In this document: positions 1-8,602 of the stretch, one piece after another
Layout of the letters: the number at the start of each line of letters is the position of its first letter
Numbering within the stretch: position 1 is the first letter of the stretch
Assembly: GCA_016787525.1 (NCBI GenBank)
Contig: JAEUUP010000072.1
Location: forward strand, 1 to 64,000
Length of the DNA: 64,000 nt
Direction: 5' to 3'
Origin: Saprospiraceae bacterium
GTDB taxonomy: Bacteria; Bacteroidota; Bacteroidia; Chitinophagales; Saprospiraceae
The notes under the pieces: generated by a model
What the model saw: only the letters and a program-made list of their open reading frames with translations
Told to the model about the DNA's origin: nothing
The model's database searches: none
Program-made: the position numbers and the translations under genes

Positions 1-1268
1 TCGTCGGGATTTTCACGACATTTTTTAAATACCATGATACACGTCGGAATGCTCGTGCCGTAAAAGATATTGGCAGGTAAACCGATGACCGCATCGAGAT
101 AATTGCGGTTTTCTATCAAATACCGTCGAATATGTTGTTCTGCACCACCGCGAAACAAAGCACCGTGCGGCAAAACCAAAGCCATTGTACCATTTTCTGC
201 CAAATGATGAATCATGTGTTGCACAAAAGCAAAATCGGCTTTGCTGCTGGGTGCGAGTTTACCATATTGGCTGAATCTATCATCGCTCATAAACAAAGGA
301 TTGGCAGACCATTGTGCCGAAAAAGGGGGATTGGCGACGATGGCTTCGAAGGTTTGTCCTTCGTGTTGCGGATGTTCCAAAGTATCTTCTTGCTTGATGT
401 CAAATTTGCGATAATGCACGCCGTGCAGAATCATATTCATTCGCGCCAAGTTGTAGGTGGTGCGGTTCATTTCTTGTCCATAATAATTATTGACATCTTC
501 CACTTCTTTCGCCACGCGCAAGAGCAAAGAACCTGAACCACAAGTGGGGTCATAGACGGATTTGAGTTTGTGTTTGCCCGTCGTGACGATTTTGGCGAGA
601 ACCATAGACACTTCTTTGGGTGTATAAAACTCACCTGCCTTTTTCCCTGCACCACTGGCGAATTGTCCAATCAAATATTCGTAAGCATCGCCCAAAATAT
701 CGGCGTTTGAATTGTGCAATTCAAAATCAATTTTGTCCAAATGCGCCAAGACTTTGGCAATGATTTCGTTGCGGGCATCGGGTGTTTTGCCCAATTTGGT
801 CGAGTTCAAATCCATATCCTCGAAAAGATTGTCAAAATCCTCTTCGCTGTCCGTTCCCATCGTACTCAACTGAATATTGATGAGGATTTTTTGTAAATCT
901 TCGAGAATAAAATTGGTTTTGTTGGCATCAAAGGCATCAATTTCTGTATTGCTGCCGTTGCCACGTTTCGCTACTTCCGAAAACAGTTCTTCGGGTTTTA
1001 AGAAATAACCCAATTTTTCTAAGGCTTCTTCACGAACCGCATCGAGATACTCTGCACTGTCTTTGAGTTGCGGTGTGATGTCGCGGAATTTGATATTATC
1101 AGGCTCAAGTATTTCATTGGCGAAAATGTCCATCTTTTCGCTCAAATATTTGTAGAAAATAAAACCGAGTATATAATCCCGAAATTCGTCGGCATTCATC
1201 TTACCCCTCAGTGTGTTGGCAATATTCCAGAGTTGTTGCTCTAAAACTCTTTTGTGGTCTTCGTTCAT
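1..1268 (-). CDS. hsdM: Type I restriction-modification DNA methyltransferase subunit HsdM (3' end outside window)
   Basis: The minus-strand frame opens at the ATG at 1266-1268 (MNEDHKRVLEQQLW) and is still open at base 1, so the C-terminus lies to the left of the window. The first ~150 residues match the helical HsdM N-terminal domain (FRDYILGFIFYKYLSEKMD). The N6-adenine methyltransferase core follows, with the SAM-binding motif DPTCGSGSLL near 530-560 and the catalytic NPPF motif near 326-340. The family methylates adenine in a bipartite site, in complex with HsdS and HsdR, which would lie downstream, outside the window. A one-mismatch copy of the dispersed word (CACTGAGGGG, 1204-1213) encodes TLRG near the N-terminus. 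Family assignment is secure; the specificity is unknown. Confidence 0.93.
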   Translation of the reverse strand, partial: MNEDHKRVLEQQLWNIANTLRGKMNADEFRDYILGFIFYKYLSEKMDIFANEILEPDNIKFRDITPQLKDSAEYLDAVREEALEKLGYFLKPEELFSEVAKRGNGSNTEIDAFDANKTNFILEDLQKILINIQLSTMGTDSEEDFDNLFEDMDLNSTKLGKTPDARNEIIAKVLAHLDKIDFELHNSNADILGDAYEYLIGQFASGAGKKAGEFYTPKEVSMVLAKIVTTGKHKLKSVYDPTCGSGSLLLRVAKEVEDVNNYYGQEMNRTTYNLARMNMILHGVHYRKFDIKQEDTLEHPQHEGQTFEAIVANPPFSAQWSANPLFMSDDRFSQYGKLAPSSKADFAFVQHMIHHLAENGTMALVLPHGALFRGGAEQHIRRYLIENRNYLDAVIGLPANIFYGTSIPTCIMVFKKCRENPD

Positions 1269-1575
1269 AAAGAAAAGATTGGTTTAGACTATGAATTTGT
1301 AAATTGCAAAACAAGCAATTATTCCGCATACAACAAAGAAAACCTCCTCCTTTTCCTTATGATAGATATGGAAAAACAGCATAAGAGAAAACAAATATTC
1401 TTTTATGGCAAAATACCTAATTTTCTTTCTGCGCCCAATCATTTCGATACAAAAATGGGCAATGTATAACCCTTGCACATTGATGCTTTTCAATGTGATA
1501 CCGACATAAAAAAGTGCTAAAACGTTGGGAAACTTTTAAATCTGTGCATACCCCATAAGTCTCTTCACGAGTCAT

Positions 1576-1761
1576 AGAGCCATTGGCTCGACCTATTTTG
1601 TAGTGGCGGATTTCAATCCGCCGTAATATCATGAGCGGCTATTGAGTTCCGTAAGAACGATATATAAAATATGTGTCGTTCCTACGGAACTCATTCGGTC
1701 TGTGCTATATTTTCGGCGGATTGAAATCCGCCGCTACAAAATGTACCGAGCCGATGGCTCT
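1576..1761. repeat. Nested REP-like inverted-repeat element
   Basis: Outer arms 1576-1623 and 1714-1761 are inverted copies (48 bp each, a few mismatches). Each arm itself holds two small palindromes: GAGCCATTGGCTC and GGCGGATTTCAATCCGCC. Inside the element a second inverted pair (1644-1660 and 1676-1692, GAGTTCCGTA... type) forms another hairpin. The layout of palindromes within palindromes resembles REP/BIME units mobilised by IS200-like RAYT transposases. No transposase lies in the window, so that link is inference. Confidence 0.75.
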
Positions 1762-2101
1762 ATTCTTACTACAAGAATGACAAATCTTTGTGTCGCTTTT
1801 TTCACTATAAGTTTATGTCGTACATCATTTTCCTAAATCTGGGTAGCACTATTCAATGTCTGTATCAAAATATACCGATGCTTTATGGAAGGTCTGTTGT
1901 CGTATGGTGTGCTTGTGGCGGAACTTTACAAAGGTAAAGGGCTGTTTGTAGGCATATTTTACGGATTGAGGGGCATTTGTTTTTGGGGTTTGGGCTTGTT
2001 TGAATCATTTATGGGGTCACTCAAAAATGCTTTTTTGCCTACTTGAAACGTTACTATGTAACCAGTAAATAATAACTTGGTCAAACTGTCTTTTCAAGCG
2101 C

Positions 2102-2190
2102 AGGTATCCGATACAGAAATTTGAATCGTTTTCTACTTTTTTTTTCAAAAAAAAAGTAGAAAACGATTCAAATTTCTGTATCGGATACCT
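2102..2190. repeat. 89-bp perfect inverted repeat (44-bp arms, 1-base centre)
   Basis: Left arm 2102-2145 and right arm 2147-2190 are perfect reverse complements around a single C at 2146. I checked the pairing base by base. The centre is nine T, C, nine A. The arms begin AGGTATCCGATACAG and contain no recognisable site. It lies between a lone 21-bp unit and the 21-bp array. Transcribed RNA would form a 44-bp hairpin with almost no loop. It could be a MITE-like insertion, a structural site, or a fold-back artefact of sequencing or assembly. Confidence 0.9.
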
Positions 2191-2219
2191 ATAGCTTTAA
2201 CCACATTATTACTTACTCG

Positions 2220-2410
2220 TTACTATGCTTACTTGAAACGCTTCTATACTTACTTGAAACGCTACTACGCTTACTTGAAACGTTACTACGCTTACTTGAA
2301 ACGCTACTACGCTTACTTGAAACGCTTCTGTGCTTACTTGAAACGCTACTATGGTTACTTGAAACGCTACTATGGTTACTTGAAACGCTACTACGCTTAC
2401 TTGAAACGTT
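2220..2410. repeat. 21-bp tandem array, nine in-phase units
   Basis: The unit reads TTGAAACGCTACTACGCTTAC. TTGAAACG begins at 2233, 2254, 2275, 2296, 2317, 2338, 2359, 2380 and 2401, exactly 21 bp apart, with variation mainly in the CTACTACG part. An isolated unit lies at 2043. The array could be read as a seven-residue protein repeat (YLKRYYA on +), but the frame has no ribosome-binding context and ends soon after the array, so a non-coding array is more likely. Confidence 0.9.
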
Positions 2411-2492
2411 TATGTACTGACCCACAAAGGCATATGTCCCGATATTTTTTGTCTTGATAGGGTTGAGGGGCGCATCTGAGGTGTGGTGATTC

Positions 2493-3712
2493 TTACAAAG
2501 CTTCCTGTGTCCAGTCTGTAATGCCCTTATTTTCGGGTGAAAAGCTGACACCAACGCCTATGATGGGTAATTGTCGGTGTCGAAGGCTATTGGGGTGTGG
2601 GTGTATTCATTCAGTAAAAGTTGCCCGAAGGATTGTTTGACTTCTCGGTTGGGATAATTCAAGATAAAGGTATCGTAGGGCGTTATTTGCTTAATAGTGA
2701 GATAACCTGTCTGCAAAAGTATCGTATTGACATCCAAAGCATCGAATTCGTCGAGTGTGAACGACTCAAATACGTTTTGGCTGACCTCTGTTTCTTCTAA
2801 AATATAGTTGAACCGTTTTCTGAGGAGTTTGATTAAGAAAGTCGGTGTGCCTGTTTCGAACCAAAAATTGCGATACATTTTTTTATCAAAAAAATTGAGG
2901 ACAGAAAAAGGGTTATAGACAAAGGTTTGAGCGTCCCAACTGTAACCATTGTACCATATTTTCATTTTTTCGAGCGTTTCGGCAGGCATAGTTGCCAAGT
3001 AGGGCGCAAAATAATGCTCTAACTCGTCCTGAGTGTAGCCACAAAGGTCGGCATAACGCGGATGCAAGGTCAAATCGGACAAATGATTCAAATCCGAAAA
3101 GATAGAGACCTTAGAAAACTTGGAAACGCCCGTAATCAGCAAGAAACGAATGTGTTTGGAGGCGGCTTTTAAGATGCTGAAAAAGTCTTTTAAGATATTC
3201 CGTTGGTCAGTGGCTTTTTCAAGGTTGTAAGGGTCAATATAATCAATGATGGGTCTGTCGTATTCATCAATCAGTACGACGACTTGTTTGCCAGTGGTTT
3301 CGGCAACTTTTTCGATGAGTTCCTCGAAGGCAAGTCCTGGGTTTATTTTTTCGAGAGTGACCCCAAAAGAGTGAGCAATTTTATTTAAATTTTGGGTTAA
3401 GGCTTCTGCAAGACCTATTTTATGGGCAATTGCATCCAAAGACATACGAATGACAGGGAAAGTCTCGTCCCATTGCCACTTATCTTCGATCCAAAGACCC
3501 TTAAACAAGGCTCGATTACCTGCAAAAAGTTCTTTGATGGTGTCTAATGTCAAAGATTTACCGAAACGACGGGGACGCGACAAGAAATAAGAGCGATTCG
3601 GGGGCGTACACAAATCGTAAATAATCTCTGTTTTATCAACATAGACGTAATTGCCTTTTCTAATATCTGCAAAATACTGTAAGCCAATCGGTAAATTCGG
3701 TAATCTTTCCAT
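2493..3712 (-). pseudogene. Decayed AAA-ATPase / PD-(D/E)XK nuclease protein (DUF1703-type)
   Basis: The intact frame runs from ATG 3710-3712 (MERLPNLPIGLQYF) to a stop at 2558-2560. It carries the AAA-ATPase-like domain of this family: YVDKT near the start, SRPRRFGKSLT as Walker-type loop, VVLIDEYDRP, and the YNGYSW and YNPFS signatures. Family members have ~510 residues with a C-terminal PD-(D/E)XK domain. Here that domain is missing after YPNREVKQSFGQLLL. Just past the stop, the shifted frame continues PIIGVGVSFSPENKG and ends at TAA 2493-2495, the typical tail of the family. So the gene has lost most of the nuclease domain and has a frameshift near 2560. A longer upstream start at 3796 is open but adds sequence unlike the family. 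No exact TACTGAGGGG copy. Confidence 0.8.
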
Positions 3713-3817
3713 TTCTACTATTTTCGGCAAAATTAAACATTTAAACGGACAAACAAAACAATGCCCAACAGCGACAAAGGGCGCGTTGGGCATCATTTCT
3801 ACATCAAAAAGGTGGTT

Positions 3818-5722
3818 TTATTTGGAAAAAGCTAAGCCGATGCCTTTTTCTTTCATCAAATCTGATAGTTCATCGAGGACGGTGATGTCTTCAATGGTCG
3901 AAGGGGCGGTGAAAGATTTGCCGTCGGCTATGTGGCGCATGATTTTCCGAAGGATTTTACCCGAACGTGTCTTGGGCAGACGCTTGGCTATGACTGCATC
4001 TTTGAAACAAGCGACTGCACCGATTTGGTCGCGCACCATCCGCACGAGGTCTTTCTGTAAATCTGCCTCTGTGATGCTTTCGCCACCCTTCAAAACGACA
4101 AAACCGACAGGGATTTGACCTTTGAGGTTCTCCTCCACGCCGACCACAGCGCATTCTGCTACCGAGGGGTGGCTTGCGACGATTTCCTCCATCGCAGATG
4201 TGGACAAACGATGACCTGCGACGTTTATCACATCGTCAATCCGACCCGTGATATAGACATAGCCGTCTTCATCTTTGTAACCGCCGTCGCCCGAAGAATA
4301 AAACCCGGGATATGCGGCGAGATAGGAGTCTTTGAATCTCTGTGTATCGTTCCAAAGCGTCGGTAAACAGCCTGGCGGCAAAGGATATTTGATAGCTACG
4401 GCCCCCTCAGTATTTGCAGGCATTTCGTCGAGATTGTCGTCAATGGCTTGTATGTCGAATCCAAAAACGGGTTTGCCTGCACTGCCGGGTTTGATGGGCA
4501 AAATTTCCAACCCTGCGAAATTTGCGAGCATTGGATAGCCCGATTCGGTCTGCCACCAGTGGTCAATGACGGGTTTGCCCAATTTTTCGGTCAACCAATC
4601 GAGTGTCGAAACGTCGCACCGTTCGCCCGCGAGGAATTGGTATTTGAGTTTGGAGAGGTCGTATTGTTTCATCAAGTCCGCATTCGGGTCTTCTTTGCGT
4701 ATGGCGCGAATCGCAGTCGGCGCAGTAAAGAAAACTTTTACGCCATGCTCCGAAATAACTCGCCAAAACACGCCTGCGTCGGGTGACTTGATGGGTTTTC
4801 CTTCAAAAATGATGGTTGTGCAACCTGTAATGAGTGGTGCATAGAGAATATAGGAATGTCCGACGACCCAACCCACATCACTGGCCGCCCAATAGACATC
4901 GTTGGGTTCTACCCCATAAATATATTTCATCGAAAAACGCAATGCGACAGCGTGTCCGCCATTGTCGCGCACAATACCTTTGGGTTTGCCCGTTGTGCCA
5001 GATGTGTAGAGGATATAAAGCGGGTCTGTGGCATCCACAGGGATGCAATCGTGGACAGGTTGCACATTTTCGAGTTCTTCTTGCCAGTCGAGGTCGCGTC
5101 CTTGCGTCATATCTGCCGTTACAAAATCGCGTTGATAGACCACAACGTGTTCAACTTTGTGTTCTGCCTCGTCGAGAGCGCGGTCAACGATGGGTTTGTA
5201 GGGAATTATTTTGTCCAATTCCTTTCCGCCGCTTGCCATCAAAAGGACTTTGGGCGTGGCATCGTCAATCCGAATCGCTAATTCGTGTGCGGCGAAGCCA
5301 CCGAACACAACGGAATGCACTGCACCGAGTCTTGCACAAGCCAGCATCGCAAAAGCGACTTCTGGAATCATGGGCATATAAATAATGACACGGTCGCCCT
5401 TTTCCACACCCAAATTGCGCAAAACCCCAGCGAATCTGGCGACTTCGTGCTGGAGTTGTCGGTAGGTGTATTGGCGTTTTGTGCCTGTTGCAGGCGAATC
5501 GTAGATGATTGCGGTCTGGTCTCCACGACCATTTTCAACATGATTGTCCACTGCAAGGTAACAGGTGTTCAATTTGCCGCCTTTGAACCAACGTGCCAAG
5601 CCGTCGCTGTCTTTTGTCAGTATATTTTGCGGAAATTTAAACCAATGGATGTTTTGCGCTTGCTCTCTCCAGAAACCTTCGGGATGTGCTAAGCTGCGAT
5701 CATACAATGCTTGATAAGTCAT
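3818..5722 (-). CDS. prpE: Propionyl-CoA synthetase (PrpE/ACSS3-type acyl-CoA ligase)
   Basis: An ANL-superfamily ligase of 634 aa that activates a short-chain acid with ATP and CoA through an acyl-adenylate. Visible motifs: P-loop-like YTSGTTGKPKG followed by IVRDNGGHAVAL (the PrpE/ACSS3 form rather than classical Acs), HWWQTESGYP, the YSSGDGG adenylation aspartate region, and the C-terminal PKTRSGKILR containing the catalytic lysine. Length is normal for PrpE. The TACTGAGGGG copy at 4403 gives NTEGAVAIKYP in the adenylation domain. It stands alone: the next upstream gene starts 107 bp away. Substrate could also be acetate; propionate is the better guess from the RDNGGH signature. Confidence 0.9.
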   Translation of the reverse strand: MTYQALYDRSLAHPEGFWREQAQNIHWFKFPQNILTKDSDGLARWFKGGKLNTCYLAVDNHVENGRGDQTAIIYDSPATGTKRQYTYRQLQHEVARFAGVLRNLGVEKGDRVIIYMPMIPEVAFAMLACARLGAVHSVVFGGFAAHELAIRIDDATPKVLLMASGGKELDKIIPYKPIVDRALDEAEHKVEHVVVYQRDFVTADMTQGRDLDWQEELENVQPVHDCIPVDATDPLYILYTSGTTGKPKGIVRDNGGHAVALRFSMKYIYGVEPNDVYWAASDVGWVVGHSYILYAPLITGCTTIIFEGKPIKSPDAGVFWRVISEHGVKVFFTAPTAIRAIRKEDPNADLMKQYDLSKLKYQFLAGERCDVSTLDWLTEKLGKPVIDHWWQTESGYPMLANFAGLEILPIKPGSAGKPVFGFDIQAIDDNLDEMPANTEGAVAIKYPLPPGCLPTLWNDTQRFKDSYLAAYPGFYSSGDGGYKDEDGYVYITGRIDDVINVAGHRLSTSAMEEIVASHPSVAECAVVGVEENLKGQIPVGFVVLKGGESITEADLQKDLVRMVRDQIGAVACFKDAVIAKRLPKTRSGKILRKIMRHIADGKSFTAPSTIEDITVLDELSDLMKEKGIGLAFSK

Positions 5723-5829
5723 TTTTACTTAGAATTTAATGTTGTTAATTTAGTTTTTTTATTGTTAGTGCTTTGTTGTGGATTGGCTGAATAAAAAGCT
5801 GTTCATACTTCATTATCGCCAACTTACAA

Positions 5830-6696
5830 CTATTTTTTGCTATTCACAACATATAAAGCCAAACAAACCAAAGCTGCCCCAACCATTTGCTGCGCGTTCA
5901 CAGATGTTTTTAAAATTAAAACAGATAAAACAACCGTAAAAACAGGTGCGAGAAACAAAAAACTGCTGGCGCGCATCGCTCCGCCTCTTGCCAGAGCCAC
6001 ATACCACAAACCAAACGAACCCACAGACGACGGTATGGCTAACCACAAGAACCAAAACCATGACTTCCCATCCGAAAATACTGAGGGGTCTGTTTTTTCT
6101 TGAAACACAAAGAGCATAGCGAGCAGCACCCACGACCCAACGAACATTTGCCCTGCCGATAGGACGAAAGGCGGCGCATTCACACGACTCTTTTTAGCGA
6201 AAATGGTCGCCGATGCCCAACACAATGCCGACCCCAAGCCCAAAAGATTGCCTTTCAATTCCAACACATCAGGTTTGAAGCCAATCAGCAAAGCAACCCC
6301 GACGATACCAACGATGAGTCCGAGTATTTGCTTGGCAGTGATGCTTTCTTTCAAAACAACAGGACTCAAAGCTGCAACCCAGAGTGGATTCGTAAACAAC
6401 AGAACGGCTGCCGCAGAAGCTGAGATGTAAAGCATGGACAAAAAGAGCAAACCCATAGTCCCTGCTGTCTGTAAAAGCCCGATGATGGCGATTTTGAGCC
6501 AATCGGTTTTGGAAACTTTTTTCCAATCCTGCTTTGTTAGCCAAATCAATGGCAAAGTGCCGAAAGCGGCGACGAAAAAACGTGCGCCCACCAATGAAAA
6601 AGGCGGAATCGTTTGCAACAAAATTTTACTTGCAATGAACGACGAACCCATAAAAAACGTCCCACCGACGATTGCAGCGTAAAATTTTTTGTCCAT
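5830..6696 (-). CDS. EamA/DMT-family transporter
   Basis: 288 aa with about ten hydrophobic segments arranged as two EamA repeats, the normal drug/metabolite transporter layout. The second repeat begins near GLGSALCWASATIFAKKS. Substrate unknown; relatives export amino acids or metabolites. The word copy at 6079 encodes DPSVFSDG in a loop between membrane segments. Confidence 0.85.
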   Translation of the reverse strand: MDKKFYAAIVGGTFFMGSSFIASKILLQTIPPFSLVGARFFVAAFGTLPLIWLTKQDWKKVSKTDWLKIAIIGLLQTAGTMGLLFLSMLYISASAAAVLLFTNPLWVAALSPVVLKESITAKQILGLIVGIVGVALLIGFKPDVLELKGNLLGLGSALCWASATIFAKKSRVNAPPFVLSAGQMFVGSWVLLAMLFVFQEKTDPSVFSDGKSWFWFLWLAIPSSVGSFGLWYVALARGGAMRASSFLFLAPVFTVVLSVLILKTSVNAQQMVGAALVCLALYVVNSKK

Positions 6697-7308
6697 TATC
6701 GTATAAAAATCTAATTTTGCTTTAATTCAGAAGGGCAACAGTTTGCAGACTGTCACCCTTCCTACTTTTAGAACCCGATACTACCTCGCAGTACGGATTT
6801 CAGGACGAAATGACTTCGTTTTTAATTTAAAACGAAAATCTTTACGCTTTTTTGGTCGGAATGAAGCCGCTTTTACGGAGATAGACTTGCAATTCTCGAT
6901 TGAAATTAGCTTTCGCCCAATCTTTACATGTATGACTAACATTGCATAAAGAATGAAAGGTGAATAATCCGAATTTGCGAGGCAGTTCGGGTTCGCCTAC
7001 AAACTCTCTAACAAGCTTGTTTCTTTGAAAAAAAAGACCTTAATCGCTGCAACGACTAAGGCTTTGAGCTAAATTATTAAGCTCACAGAAGCGAAAAACT
7101 TGCTGAGATGCTCTGTTAGAATACATGTATGGACAAAGCTAAGGTAAATAGATAGTTCAAACAAGGTTTTTTCGCTTGCTTGAAAACATATTTTTTCAAC
7201 ACATAGAATTGAAAATCAATCTTTTCAATGAACGTTTTGCTTAGGGGCTTACAGTCATTTATTTTTAGTTTTGACAGTAACTAATAACCGATAACTGTTG
7301 ACCAATGA
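6697..7308. other. 612-bp interval with a gene remnant and a hairpin
   Basis: A hairpin lies at 6729-6763 (AAGGG...ACAGT TTGCAG ACTGT...CCCTT). A coding-like minus-strand fragment is annotated separately (6856-7042). The right end holds degenerate copies of the words ACTAAT and ATGACTAA also seen near 44800, 60560 and 61640. No exact TACTGAGGGG copy. Confidence 0.5.
6856..7042 (-). pseudogene. Possible C-terminal fragment of a lost gene
   Basis: On the minus strand a ~62-codon frame is open between TAA near 7043 and TAA at 6856-6858, with no good start codon. It reads KLVREFVGEPELPRKFG, then HSLCNVSHTCKDWAKANF and ends in LRKSGFIPTKKA. Its composition looks protein-like (acidic, basic and aromatic residues well mixed), unlike the AT-rich spacer around it. 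I do not recognise the family. It may be the 3' end of a deleted gene or chance. Confidence 0.3.
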
Positions 7309-8295
7309 CTAAATACTAAGAACCAATTTGCCGAACTGCTTGCCTTCGTCCATTTTTTTCATCGCGGCATTGCCATTTTCTAAAGTAAAAACCTCATCCA
7401 CAACAGGCACTATTTTATGTGCTTCGACAAAAGCGACCATATCATTAAATTCTTGCGTCGAACCCATCGTTGAGCCAAAAATCGAAATCTGTTTGTAGAA
7501 AACAATTTGCGGACTCAGCCCTGAAATTGCGCCATTGGTGCCGCCATAAAAGCATACCCGCGCTCCTGCGGCGCAAGCTTTGATTAAATCAGCGAATCCC
7601 GTACCTGCTGCACTGTCAATCACGCAATCGAAGCCGCCTGTTTCTGCTAATGCAGTTTTTGACCATCCCTCAGTACGGTAATTGTAACCACCTTTTGCGC
7701 CCATGCTGACTGCACGAGCGATTTTCTCCCCCGAACTGGATGTTACCCACACATCACAACCTGCGGCAAGGGCAAATTGCAGGGCAAACAAAGCCACGCC
7801 ACCACCAATGCCTGAAATCAATACCTTTTCCCCCGCTTTTATTTGGCAACGGGTAAACAAAGCACGATATGCCGTCAATCCAGCCAAAGGTAATGCGGCT
7901 GCTTGCTCGAATGTCAAGTGTTCAGGTTTCGGAACGATGTTTTCAGCAGGGACTTTTATGTATTCTGCAAAAGTGCCGTCGGTTGGCAGACCCAATATTT
8001 CATATTTTTTGCTCTGAAAACGGGGATTTTCGCCCCAATTGATGCTTGGATTGATGATTACGGCTGTACCATCTTCGGTTTCGCCTGCGCCATCGCTGCC
8101 TAAGATGGTCGGATATTTGATACCAGCATACATGCCTTTTTGAATCCACACATCGCGATGATTCAATGCGGCTGCTTTGACTTTTACTACAACTGATCCC
8201 TTCCCAGAGGAATCCTTCGGATCAGTATTTTGTGGTTTTTCAACTTCTTGAAAGGCTAAATCTTCATTTTTTCCAACTAAAACAAGAGCTTTCAT
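7309..8295 (-). CDS. MDR-family zinc-independent oxidoreductase (quinone oxidoreductase-like)
   Basis: A medium-chain dehydrogenase/reductase of 328 aa from the ATG at 8293-8295 (MKALVLVGKNEDL). A longer frame to 8373 is open but adds residues unlike the family. Visible: a GroES-like N-terminal domain (VVVKVKAAALNHRDVWIQKG), the Rossmann glycine motif GEKVLISGIGGGVALFALQ and the C-terminal LENGNAAMKKMDEGKQFGK. The cysteine cluster for structural zinc is absent, so an NAD(P)H-dependent quinone/enone reductase is more likely than an alcohol dehydrogenase. No word copy in the gene. Confidence 0.85.
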   Translation of the reverse strand: MKALVLVGKNEDLAFQEVEKPQNTDPKDSSGKGSVVVKVKAAALNHRDVWIQKGMYAGIKYPTILGSDGAGETEDGTAVIINPSINWGENPRFQSKKYEILGLPTDGTFAEYIKVPAENIVPKPEHLTFEQAAALPLAGLTAYRALFTRCQIKAGEKVLISGIGGGVALFALQFALAAGCDVWVTSSSGEKIARAVSMGAKGGYNYRTEGWSKTALAETGGFDCVIDSAAGTGFADLIKACAAGARVCFYGGTNGAISGLSPQIVFYKQISIFGSTMGSTQEFNDMVAFVEAHKIVPVVDEVFTLENGNAAMKKMDEGKQFGKLVLSI

Positions 8296-8602
8296 ATTCT
8301 TATGTACGATTGACGATTTTGGATTTACGATTTTAGAGACTAAACGTGTTGGTAAGATTCCTATATTTTTCACTCAAACGAACATATATAGATTTCTCGA
8401 TGTAAGGTAGGACTGTTTTACAATTCTACCAAATGAAAGCACAGGCTTTTTTTCAGATTAGCAAAAAGTAATGGGCGCAAACGCAATTTGGCGCATAAAA
8501 AATAGGTTATTCTAAAAAAATGCTAATTTTGTTTTTACTGAAATCAGACAACTTTCAATCATAAAAAAACGTTTTTCTTACCGTCATCAAAATTCGACGT
8601 TT
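8296..8602. promoter_or_regulatory. Divergent intergenic region with a TAATTTTG box
   Basis: 307 bp between the divergent oxidoreductase and the T9SS-secreted protein. TAATTTTG at 8524-8531 matches the Bacteroidota -7 box TAnnTTTG for the + gene at 8603; no TTG is at the ideal distance upstream. At 8305-8335 there are iterated words (ACGATT, GACGATTTT, TACGATTTT). Nothing else seen. Confidence 0.4.

Larger units (their letters stand above)
1269..2492. other. Gene-free repeat-rich interval
   Basis: No convincing gene lies between hsdM and the decayed AAA/PD-(D/E)XK gene. The interval holds a nested REP-like palindrome (1576-1761), a lone copy of the 21-bp unit (TTGAAACG at 2043), an 89-bp inverted repeat (2102-2190) and a nine-unit 21-bp array (2220-2410). 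Open frames across the array exist on both strands only because 21 is a multiple of three. There is no exact copy of the TACTGAGGGG word here. Confidence 0.7.

Noticed and set aside
132..536. Plus-strand open frames across hsdM
   Set aside because: They are antisense shadows; the minus frame carries the DPTCGSGSLL and NPPF motifs.
2220..2410. CRISPR array or heptad-repeat protein at the first 21-bp array
   Set aside because: There are no spacers between units, no cas genes, and the open frames on both strands follow only from the 21-bp period with no credible start or flanking domain.
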